From positions 124,001 through 188,000 of the forward strand of contig NZ_JALNTW010000008.1 of assembly GCF_023161665.1 (NCBI RefSeq): a stretch of 64,000 nucleotides of DNA, given 5' to 3'. The notes beneath the pieces are model-generated. The model was not told the DNA's origin and searched no databases. It saw nothing but the letters and a program-made list of their open reading frames with translations. Positions 54,591-61,561 of this stretch are shown one piece after another. How positions within the stretch are numbered: the first letter of the stretch is position 1; each line of letters starts with the position of its first letter. Made by a program: the position numbers and the translations under genes. This DNA comes from Shewanella sp. 1CM18E (GTDB taxonomy: Bacteria > Pseudomonadota > Gammaproteobacteria > Enterobacterales > Shewanellaceae).

Positions 54591-54680
54591 GTGCAGATAC
54601 GGCTGAAGCCGTCGAAAACAAGGATGTTTTCGTTGAGCCTACACGGATGTACTAGCGGCGAGCTTCAGCAGTATCTGCAC
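54591..54680 (+). repeat. 90-base palindromic repeat, right copy
   Basis: The outer arms GTGCAGATAC-GGCTGAAGC and GCTTCAGCA-GTATCTGCAC pair over 18 of 19 positions. An inner hairpin CGAAAACA-AGGA-TGTTTTCG lies between them. Inverted relative to the copy at 52022-52111. Confidence 0.8.
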
Positions 54681-54756
54681 ATACGCCCGCGGCAGGCGAT
54701 TGATAACTATGAAGCTGAAACTCATAACTGGCTATCAGATAGCGCTCCCCAAAAAA

Positions 54757-54880
54757 ATGTAATCAGCCTTCATTCAAAGGCTAACTCACTTTGGTGCATT
54801 TCCAAGTTAGATCCAAAAACGATTAGCCCTACATGTGATCAACCTTCATTCGAAGGCTAACCAACTTTGGGGGCATTTCC
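54757..54880 (+). repeat. Two direct repeats of about 47 bases
   Basis: CCTTCATTC-(A/G)-AAGGCTAAC ... ACTTTGG ... CATTTCC is found at 54757-54803 and 54833-54880, with spacing of about 76 bases. It lies in the gap 54381-54963, which has no credible gene. Confidence 0.65.
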
Positions 54881-54963
54881 CCTTTTAACATCAAGCAAGA
54901 CTAAGCTAAATGGACACCGCATCGACTGAAACAACGACATTTAAACGTCGTGAGCTCGACGCT

Positions 54964-55773
54964 CTATGAAATAACCATTTTTGCAGCGATCACTATCAAT
55001 AACGCCGCAAAGATTTTTTTAATCAAAGAAACAGGTAGATGTTGTGTCGCTTTTGCCCCTATAGGCGCAGTAAACCATGAAGTACACACAATACCGAGCA
55101 AAGCCGGTAAATAGACAAAACCGGCAAAACCATCTTCTAGCGCTAAATAGCGACTACCAGAACTGATATACCCTACAGATCCAAAAAGAGCGATAACAAT
55201 TCCACACGCCGATGCACAGCCAATGGCTTTTTTCATATCAACAGAGAAAAAGGTCAGCATTGGCACCAATAGAGCCCCTCCGCCAATCCCTATCATGGCT
55301 GATAATCCGCCTATTATTGTCGTACACAAAGTTAACAGAGCTTTGCCCGCCATAGGTCGCTCTGCAATAGAGTTGCTTTTGCTGCTGTAAAGCATCTTAA
55401 ATGCTATCAATACCACGCTAACAGCAAACACAATACGTACAATTTTCTCAGGCAATAATGCCGCGATAAAACCACTGATAAGTGCACCCAGTGCAACCCC
55501 CATCATCACCCAAGGGGCCAGCTCCCATGGCACGTTACCGTTTTTATGATGGGCAATCGCTGAAGAGGTTGAAGTAAATAATATTGATGCTAATGACGTT
55601 GCAATAGCACTTACCACCAGTTGCTCAGTAGGTAGAATATTAAAATGAAGCAAAATGCTACTCAGCACTGGAACAATAATTAAGCCCCCACCAATCCCTA
55701 ACAGCCCAGCCAAAAATCCAACGCCACTACCCAGTAAAGCGCAAAATATTATCAATAATAGTAATTCACTCAT
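54964..55773 (-). CDS. TauE/SafE-family membrane transporter
   Basis: 269 residues with about eight hydrophobic segments and the duplicated family motif: GFLAGLLGIGGGLIIVPVLS near the N-terminus and GLSAMIGIGGGALLVPMLTF in the second half. The family includes sulfite/sulfoacetate exporters; the substrate here is unknown. It is divergent from mesX across a 341-base gap (55774-56114), so a link to sulfur metabolism is possible but only inferred. Confidence 0.88.
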   Translation of the reverse strand: MSELLLLIIFCALLGSGVGFLAGLLGIGGGLIIVPVLSSILLHFNILPTEQLVVSAIATSLASILFTSTSSAIAHHKNGNVPWELAPWVMMGVALGALISGFIAALLPEKIVRIVFAVSVVLIAFKMLYSSKSNSIAERPMAGKALLTLCTTIIGGLSAMIGIGGGALLVPMLTFFSVDMKKAIGCASACGIVIALFGSVGYISSGSRYLALEDGFAGFVYLPALLGIVCTSWFTAPIGAKATQHLPVSLIKKIFAALLIVIAAKMVIS

Positions 55774-55880
55774 TCAATTAATCTCATTTTCTAGCTAGGG
55801 GATAAAACAATCAAACAATGTTCAATTCGGGGCGGTCAATATAACTTAGCAACAGATTAATATTCAAACAAAATTGACCA

Positions 55881-55893
55881 TGAAATTCCCTCA
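55881..55893 (+). promoter_or_regulatory. Possible MetR box upstream of mesX
   Basis: TGAAATTCCCTCA matches the MetR consensus TGAANNTNNTTCA except at one position. It lies 222 bases before mesX. No MetJ box array or SAM/cobalamin riboswitch was recognised in the gap. Confidence 0.25.
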
Positions 55894-56114
55894 TGTTGCA
55901 GGTGAAATAAACCCGTTATGACTATTAGGCACAACAACGTATAACAGATATTCAAATCTTAAGCATATGTAGCCCTTTTAAATTATTAACCGTTTAGTCA
56001 GTAACAAATAATAAAAATAAAACGAACTAAGGTAAATAAATACCAACAGTCAAAAAGGTCAATAGCGTAAGAAAAAATTTAGCTTTAGCCTCAAACAATA
56101 GGACATAGATTACG

Positions 56115-57092
56115 ATGAATAAGGACTTTAACTTTACAATTACGAGCGTAAGCCTAGATGAGAATTACCATCCTTCAAACAGCACTCGTATCACCACTAA
56201 CTTTGCTAACTTAGCCAGGGGTGACAGTCGCCAAGAAAACTTACGTAATGCATTGAAGATGATTGATAATAGCTTTAATGCCTTAGCTCATTGGGATAAT
56301 CCTACTGGCGAACGCTATTCTGTAGAACTAGAAATCATCTCTGTTGATATGGATATTGATGGCGGTGGAGACACGTTCCCGTCAATCGAAGTATTAAAAA
56401 CCAATATTATTGATAAACAAACCAACGAACGTATTGAAGGAATTGTTGGTAATAACTTCTCATCCTATGTTCGAGATTATGATTTCAGTGTATTACTTTT
56501 AGAACATAATAAGGATCAAACCCAATTTAGTATTCCAAATGACTTCGGCGATCTGCATGGAAAGTTATTCAAGAGCTTTATTAATTCTAATACTTATAAG
56601 CAGAACTTTAATAAATCACCGGTGATCTGCCTCAGTGTTTCTGATAATAAAACCTATCATAGAACGGAAAATCAACATCCGGTGTTAGGTGTTGAATATC
56701 ACCCTAATGAATCTTCATTAACTGAACAATATTTCAAAAAAATGGGCCTACAAGTTCGCTACTTTATGCCACCAAATAGTGTTGCTCCCTTAGCTTTTTA
56801 TTTCTTTGGTGATTTACTTAATGATTACAGCAATCTTGAGCTTATCAGCACAATAAGCACCATGGGGACCTTTCAAAAAATATACCGACCAGAAATTTAT
56901 AATGCTAATGCCGCGGCAGGAAAATGCTACCAGCCAAACTTAAAAAACCTAGACCATTCGTTAACTCAGATTGTCTATGACCGAGCAGAACGCAGCCAGT
57001 TGGCAATTGAGCAAGGCAAGTTCGCAGAGGAGCACTTCATCAAGCCATATCAAATGGTGCTTGAGCAATGGTCAGCAAATTGCAACTTTTAA
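56115..57092 (+). CDS. mesX: MesX (DUF1852), partner of methionine synthase MesD
   Basis: 325 residues, DUF1852 family by recollection of its sequence character (NFTITSVSLDENYHPSNSTR, TNFANLARGDSRQENLRNAL). No signal peptide and no known catalytic motif. From the literature on folate-independent methionine synthases, DUF1852 proteins (MesX) are required with MesD, in an oxygen-linked reaction whose methyl source was unclear. The adjacent mesD 24 bases downstream is the strongest support. Confidence 0.85.
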   Translation: MNKDFNFTITSVSLDENYHPSNSTRITTNFANLARGDSRQENLRNALKMIDNSFNALAHWDNPTGERYSVELEIISVDMDIDGGGDTFPSIEVLKTNIIDKQTNERIEGIVGNNFSSYVRDYDFSVLLLEHNKDQTQFSIPNDFGDLHGKLFKSFINSNTYKQNFNKSPVICLSVSDNKTYHRTENQHPVLGVEYHPNESSLTEQYFKKMGLQVRYFMPPNSVAPLAFYFFGDLLNDYSNLELISTISTMGTFQKIYRPEIYNANAAAGKCYQPNLKNLDHSLTQIVYDRAERSQLAIEQGKFAEEHFIKPYQMVLEQWSANCNF

Positions 57093-57116
57093 CCTTAAGT
57101 TATAGCGGTATTTATT

Positions 57117-58145
57117 ATGAAAAAGTTATTACCTACTTCAACAGCTGGCAGCTTACCTAAACCGTCTTGGCTTGCAGAGCCAGAGACCCTTTGGTCACCT
57201 TGGAAACTCCAAGATCAGGCGCTAACCGAGGGAAAACAAGATGCCTTGCGTGTGTCATTACAAGATCAGCTACACACTGGGATAGATATAGTTAGTGATG
57301 GCGAGCAAACACGAAAGCACTTTGTTACGACCTTTATTGAGCATCTTAACGGTGTTGATTTTGAACAGCGTAAAACCGTAAAAATTCGTGACCGTTATGA
57401 TGCTAGTGTCCCAACGGTTGTGGGTGCGGTTTCTCGACAAAAACCGGTCTTTGTAGAAGATGCTAAGTTTCTACGTCAGCAAACCAAGCAACCCATAAAG
57501 TGGGCTTTACCCGGCCCAATGACCATGATCGATACACTTTATGATGATCATTATCAAAGCCGTGAACAACTCGCTTGGGAATTTGCCAAAATCCTCAATC
57601 AAGAAGCTAAAGATTTAGAGGCTGCAGGAGTTGATATCATTCAGTTTGATGAACCTTCGTTTAATGTCTTTTTTGATGAAGTGAATGATTGGGGAATTGC
57701 CTGCTTAGAGCGAGCCATCGAAGGGTTAACATGCCAAACCGTTGTCCATATTTGTTATGGCTATGGCATTAAAGCCAATACAGATTGGAAAAAAACCTTA
57801 GGAACTGAGTGGCGACAATATGAAGAGGTATTTCCTAAATTGCAACAATCTAACATTGATATTGTCTCGTTAGAATGCCACAACTCTCACGTACCACTAG
57901 AGTTACTAGAACTGATCCGCGGTAAAAAAGTCATGGTCGGTGCAATTGATGTCGCAAGTAATACTATTGAAACGCCTGAGGAAGTTGCCGATACACTGCG
58001 AAAAGCATTGCAGTTTGTTGATGCTGAAAACCTCTATCCTTGCACTAACTGCGGCATGGCGCCATTACCACGCGAGATAGCAACAGCCAAACTACATGCG
58101 TTAACCGCTGGTGCAGCAATCGTCCGCAAAGAATTATCTGCATAA
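57117..58145 (+). CDS. mesD: MesD-type core methionine synthase
   Basis: 342 residues corresponding only to the C-terminal catalytic half of MetE; the N-terminal folate-binding half is absent. Zinc ligands by comparison with MetE are His211 and Cys213 (VVHICYG), Glu253 (SLECHNSH) and Cys312 (CTNCGMAPLP). It transfers a methyl group to homocysteine. It is in an operon with mesX. The ribosome site is weak. It is followed by an intrinsic terminator. Confidence 0.88.
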   Translation: MKKLLPTSTAGSLPKPSWLAEPETLWSPWKLQDQALTEGKQDALRVSLQDQLHTGIDIVSDGEQTRKHFVTTFIEHLNGVDFEQRKTVKIRDRYDASVPTVVGAVSRQKPVFVEDAKFLRQQTKQPIKWALPGPMTMIDTLYDDHYQSREQLAWEFAKILNQEAKDLEAAGVDIIQFDEPSFNVFFDEVNDWGIACLERAIEGLTCQTVVHICYGYGIKANTDWKKTLGTEWRQYEEVFPKLQQSNIDIVSLECHNSHVPLELLELIRGKKVMVGAIDVASNTIETPEEVADTLRKALQFVDAENLYPCTNCGMAPLPREIATAKLHALTAGAAIVRKELSA

Positions 58146-58223
58146 GCTTTTACTTAGTAGTTTGAAAGTGCAAAGCACTCGCAGCTAACTGTTTACTGTA
58201 ACGATTTAATCCCCAAGCTCCTA

Positions 58224-58258
58224 AACAGACTAATTCAACTGAGTTAGTCTGTTTTTTA
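58224..58258 (+). terminator. Intrinsic terminator of mesXD
   Basis: ACAGACTAA / TTAGTCTGT stem with a 10-base loop and a six-T run. Confidence 0.9.
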
Positions 58259-58283
58259 CAGCCAAGTCAATAAACTCCCACTC

Positions 58284-58354
58284 CAAAAACCAGCTTAAGA
58301 AGCTAGCAAGACATGTTTCAAGCATCTCGAATAAAGAGTAGAAAAGGAAATCGG
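58284..58354 (-). pseudogene. Decayed third copy of the small-RNA gene (3' end only)
   Basis: On the plus strand AAACCAGCTTAAGAAGCT, GACATGTTTCAAGC and GGAAATCGG appear in the same order as the terminator and 3' segment of the transcript at 58431-58875. The ORF and promoter are missing. Confidence 0.6.
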
Positions 58355-58430
58355 CTTAATCTTGCTAGGTTAAATTCACTGCAAACTCACTATTAATCCC
58401 CAGCCCGTTAGCAACCATTAAATTTTAGGC

Positions 58431-58458
58431 AAAAAAAAACCAGCTCAAGGAGCTGGTT
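58431..58458 (-). terminator. Intrinsic terminator of transcript A
   Basis: AACCAGCTC / GAGCTGGTT nine-pair stem, three-base loop, then nine Ts on the minus strand. Confidence 0.93.
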
Positions 58459-58616
58459 AAGACATTTCAAGTGTTCCAAAAAAAGGAAATCGGTTAGCGC
58501 GCTAGCGTTAATCAATGGCATTTCGACAAGGTCGACATACCACTTGAGTCTAAACACACCCAAAGGGTGTTATAAGGTTGATGGATGATGGATGATGGAA
58601 CCACTTTAAAAGGAGG

Positions 58617-58715
58617 TTAGCCCTTAAAAGCCATGGCGTATAAACCGCCGCGCAAAACATTTGAATCCAACCAAGTGTTTTGCCAATAAATCGTCATTTG
58701 TCCGCTATAAGACAT
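58617..58715 (-). CDS. 32-residue peptide of transcript A
   Basis: Begins MSYSGQMTIYWQNTW and ends VLRGGLYAMAFKG. GGGAG lies 8 bases before the ATG. It is too short for usual ORF cut-offs, but the paralogous peptide at 59303-59395 keeps TIY.Q..WL...VLRGGLYAM.FKG, while several codons differ at silent positions (for example CGC/CGT for Arg), which argues that the protein is selected. Not strongly hydrophobic and no signal peptide, so unlike typical type I toxins. Function unknown. Confidence 0.72.
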   Translation of the reverse strand: MSYSGQMTIYWQNTWLDSNVLRGGLYAMAFKG

Positions 58716-58797
58716 TGTCTGTACTCCCAAGCAAAGTTGTATTAATCATCTCAAATTAAATTAGTTAATGGGGTTGAGCCAAACTAATTTAACGAGG

Positions 58798-58844
58798 CAA
58801 CTTGTCGCTCGGTTCCTTGGAGAATTATCCATCCTGGATAGACT
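58798..58844 (-). promoter_or_regulatory. Conserved 5' leader block of transcript A
   Basis: 45 of 47 bases identical to 59468-59514, about 31 bases from the predicted start of transcription in both. It contains the hairpin TATCCA-GGA-TGGATA and CTCCAAG, which can pair with the ribosome site (GGGAG/GGAG) of the small ORF. Confidence 0.6.
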
Positions 58845-58881
58845 TAAGTATTGGAAGGACTATGCCTAACCAACGAAAACA

Positions 58882-58909
58882 ATTATAGCCTTCTGTAATT
58901 TTATTACAA
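58882..58909 (-). promoter_or_regulatory. Promoter of transcript A with HexR-like operator
   Basis: -35 TTGTAA (complement of 58904-58909), 16-base spacer, -10 TATAAT (complement of 58882-58887). The perfect palindrome TGTAATTTTATTACA at 58894-58908 overlaps the -35 and matches the HexR consensus TGTAATWWWATTACA reported for Shewanella. Confidence 0.75.
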
Positions 58910-59117
58910 TACTTTGTGTTAAAAAATACTCAAATAGTGCGTAAAGAGTAATTTTACAACAACCGCGCGTGACAAGGATCACGCAAAATGACCGTTTTAC
59001 GGTTTATTTCACAAACAAACAGCAAATTCGATCAAATAAACTACAGAACAACAGCAAAATGAATGGTAATAAAAAACCAAAATCAGCAAGCGTTAAAGTT
59101 ATTAATAAAATTTGGTT

Positions 59118-59144
59118 AAAAAAAAGCCCACTCAATGAGTGGGC
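59118..59144 (-). terminator. Intrinsic terminator of transcript B
   Basis: GCCCACTC / GAGTGGGC stem with loop AAT, then eight Ts on the minus strand. Confidence 0.93.
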
Positions 59145-59302
59145 AAGACATTTCAAGTGTTCCTAGCGGAAATTGGTTAGCGCGCCAGCGATAATCAATG
59201 GCAAACAGCTCAGTAATCTAACTAAAGCAATTTGCGACTTGGTCTATAAACATCTAAAAGATGTAATAAAGGTTGATGGAAACTGATACGACCTAAGGAG
59301 GG

Positions 59303-59395
59303 TTAGCCCTTAAAGGTCATGGCGTATAAACCGCCACGCAAAACATCTGTATTTAACCAAGCGCTTTGCGAATAAATAGTGTGACTAAAAAACAT
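59303..59395 (-). CDS. 30-residue peptide of transcript B
   Basis: Begins MFFSHTIYSQSAWL and ends VLRGGLYAMTFKG. GGAG lies 8 bases before the ATG. It aligns with the transcript A peptide with a two-residue gap near the N-terminus; the last 13 residues differ at one position only. Function unknown; see the findings for the link to carbon metabolism. Confidence 0.72.
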   Translation of the reverse strand: MFFSHTIYSQSAWLNTDVLRGGLYAMTFKG

Positions 59396-59467
59396 ATTGA
59401 TTACTCCAAACAAAGTTGAATTCCTAATACTCTACTTTAGTAAAAGCCGTTCTTTGGCTTGTAGAGT

Positions 59468-59514
59468 CAACTTGTCGCTCGATTCCTTGGAGAATTATCC
59501 TTCCTGGATAGACT
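59468..59514 (-). promoter_or_regulatory. Conserved 5' leader block of transcript B
   Basis: Near-identical partner of 58798-58844, with hairpin TATCC-AGGAA-GGATA and CTCCAAG able to pair with TTTGGAG at the ribosome site (seven pairs including one G-U). Confidence 0.6.
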
Positions 59515-59552
59515 AAGTGCCGATAAGCACCATTGCTTACCCGACGAAGATA

Positions 59553-59580
59553 ATTATAAATAACTGTAATTTTATTACAA
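59553..59580 (-). promoter_or_regulatory. Promoter of transcript B with HexR-like operator
   Basis: -35 TTGTAA (complement of 59575-59580), 16-base spacer, -10 TATAAT (complement of 59553-59558). The palindrome at 59565-59579 is identical to that of transcript A. A second near match (13 of 15) sits at 59617-59631, 52 bases upstream. Confidence 0.75.
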
Positions 59581-59681
59581 GCTTTTTCTTCAAAAAACTC
59601 AAAAACGGCGATTTTACGTTATTTTATTACATTATTTATTAGCTTTCGATATTATTCGATCACCCAAAGCCTACTCTAAAT

Positions 59682-59712
59682 AAAAAAACCGACACTAAAG
59701 CAGTATCGGTTT
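59682..59712 (-). terminator. Intrinsic terminator of pepB
   Basis: AAACCGA / TCGGTTT with an interrupted upper stem and a seven-A run (T on the minus strand), 34 bases past the pepB stop. Confidence 0.8.
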
Positions 59713-59745
59713 TAATCATAAGCAGGCTCAACAATAGATCGAAAT

Positions 59746-61278
59746 CTATTCCGCAGTCATGTAAGCAAATAACCCTACTAACGGAGTAGCCGTTGGCGTA
59801 CCGTATTGTGGGTGGCCTTCAGTTGCGCTACCAGCAATATCAATATGGCTATAGGCAATTGGCATTGCAGCGTTAAGCCCGTGTCGACTCAAACCCGAAG
59901 CTTCAATTAAGAACGCCGCAGGGTACTGATGACCACGAGCTGTAACCGATGACGGTGCATTATTCGATGACAACATATCAGCTGCTGCAGATGGGTCGAC
60001 AATTTGACTAAAGTCATCACGACGTAGTTGGCTCACCTCTATTGGTTCACCCCATATTGATGCTTTTGCCTGCATACTGTTAGCCACGTTTGCTTGCTTA
60101 GCAACGCTGTTTTCGACCACTGCTGTATAACCGCCGTAACAACGCACAACATGGCCGGTTAGCGTCGCGACCGAGAACATTTGCGGTTTAACCGCATTAA
60201 CCGCCTTCAAACGCAAATGCGAGAGCAAGTCTGCCAGCACTAAACGACCTTCGGCATCGGTATTACCGATACGCACACGCTTGCCCGCATGGCCAGTAAT
60301 AATCTCATCTGTTACAAACGCTTCACTGCCAATGCTGTTGCGCACTAAGCCTAGTTCTGCGACCACTCTTATGCCTTTAGGCTTAAGTAAACTAATGGTT
60401 TTCATTAACCCTGCAACTGCTGCTGCACCGCCTTTGTCTCGGCTCATACCCGCCATACCACCAGCGATTTTTAAATCAGCGCCACCAGTGTCATACACCA
60501 CACCTTTACCGGCAAATAGGAAGGTTTTTTCAATATCCCCTTCGCCAACATACTCAAGCTTAACTACGCGTGGTTGATGCCTAAGCACTGCAAAAGAAGA
60601 ACGACCAACAGCACAAAGCAATGGATAGTCACGCTCGAGAATATCTCTATCTTCCACAACACTCATTGTTAGACCAGAGTCTTGCAATGCATCAATACAG
60701 TAATCAGCAAAAGCAGGGGCTGACATACGCTCAGGTTCAGTACCGCATAAATCACGAGCCAATACTCGTCCAGCTTCAATAGCTGTCAGCGTAGCGCCAT
60801 TATTGCCACTTAATATACCAATTGCTTCTAATGGCTCATCTGCGCCACCGGCTTCTCTTAGCTCTAGCGCTTGCCAAAGTGCTTGGCCACACGCAAGCGC
60901 GGCAACTTGCTGAGCATGTTGATAACGCTGTTGGTTGATACTGTCTACAAGTAAAAGCGGCCTTTTAGCACCCGCCTCTTTAGCAACCTTAATCCCTTCG
61001 CGCGCCGCATCGGCAAAAATCCGCACATCTTGGTAGTCATCATCTGCGTGTTTAACAGGGGCAATGATCAACCTACCACCAGCCATACCCGGTGCAAAAA
61101 GTAAGGTTACCGATTTACCGACACGCTGATCGATCTTTTGCCCATGACTTGCCAACATTGCTACTTCGTCAAGCTGAATCGATGTCACATCAGCTGTGAC
61201 TACAACTAATGCATCCCAGCCATTTCCCTCAAAAATCGCATCTTGCTCTGACACATCAACAAACTTTACTGACCCCAT
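59746..61278 (-). CDS. pepB: M17-family leucyl aminopeptidase (PepB-like)
   Basis: Di-zinc cytosolic aminopeptidase of 510 residues. The catalytic C-terminal domain has GKGVVYDTGGADLK (metal-binding Asp), SRDKGGAAAVAGLM, and the M17 signature NTDAEGRL. It resembles the NPEPL1-like branch more than PepA, an impression from these motif variants. It is monocistronic with its own terminator and divergent from pepD. Confidence 0.88.
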   Translation of the reverse strand: MGSVKFVDVSEQDAIFEGNGWDALVVVTADVTSIQLDEVAMLASHGQKIDQRVGKSVTLLFAPGMAGGRLIIAPVKHADDDYQDVRIFADAAREGIKVAKEAGAKRPLLLVDSINQQRYQHAQQVAALACGQALWQALELREAGGADEPLEAIGILSGNNGATLTAIEAGRVLARDLCGTEPERMSAPAFADYCIDALQDSGLTMSVVEDRDILERDYPLLCAVGRSSFAVLRHQPRVVKLEYVGEGDIEKTFLFAGKGVVYDTGGADLKIAGGMAGMSRDKGGAAAVAGLMKTISLLKPKGIRVVAELGLVRNSIGSEAFVTDEIITGHAGKRVRIGNTDAEGRLVLADLLSHLRLKAVNAVKPQMFSVATLTGHVVRCYGGYTAVVENSVAKQANVANSMQAKASIWGEPIEVSQLRRDDFSQIVDPSAAADMLSSNNAPSSVTARGHQYPAAFLIEASGLSRHGLNAAMPIAYSHIDIAGSATEGHPQYGTPTATPLVGLFAYMTAE

Positions 61279-61561
61279 AACCTTTCCTTCTTATATTTTA
61301 TTTTGTCATCGTGCCAGCTTGTTTATGTGGCAAAACAACTTATTTGCTAACGCATTATTCCCCGAATATGCCCCGATTACCAATCACTTCATGCAACATG
61401 AAAAAGTCAGTGGAAACTTAGGCTGACAAGCTAAGACGGCAGCCTCTGTAAACGACTCCGCAGCGCACTTAGACTATGTTAGACTGTGACTATTTCAAGC
61501 CTCAAGCGCACTTCAGTTAAACCAATTTTGCTGCGCATTTTATTAAAATAGGGGATTATAA

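Larger units (their letters stand above)
58431..58875 (-). ncRNA. Small transcript A encoding a 32-residue peptide (candidate dual-function sRNA)
   Basis: Transcript of about 445 nt predicted from a promoter at 58882-58909 and a terminator at 58431-58458. From the 5' end: a 47-base block (58798-58844) nearly identical to transcript B; a long-range stem AAGTTG/CAACTT enclosing AAATTAGTTT/AACTAATTT; a GGGAG ribosome site; the small ORF 58617-58715; CCTCC just after the stop; a conserved 3' segment with ACACTTGAAATGTCTT; the terminator. I do not know a named family. It is a tandem paralogue of 59118-59546. Confidence 0.7.
59118..59546 (-). ncRNA. Small transcript B encoding a 30-residue peptide (candidate dual-function sRNA)
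   Basis: Transcript of about 430 nt predicted from a promoter at 59553-59580 and a terminator at 59118-59144. It has the same layout as transcript A. The leader block is 59468-59514. The inner stem is ACTCTAC/GTAGAGT, a different sequence from that in A but at the same place. It has GGAG, the small ORF 59303-59395, CCCTCC after the stop, and the shared 3' segment. It lies just downstream of the pepB terminator and has its own promoter. Confidence 0.7.

Noticed and set aside
54579..54860. 93-codon plus-strand frame
   Set aside because: It is composed of the 90-base palindrome and the direct repeats, so its openness is incidental.
55774..56114. SAM or cobalamin riboswitch upstream of mesX
   Set aside because: No matching conserved core was found on either strand.
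58894..58908. TyrR box reading of the small-RNA promoter palindrome
   Set aside because: TyrR boxes are TGTAAA-N6-TTTACA; here the spacing is three bases, which fits HexR instead.
58969..59166. 65-codon plus-strand frame overlapping transcript B terminator
   Set aside because: Lys/Asn-rich AT-driven frame that crosses the terminator hairpin; no ribosome site.
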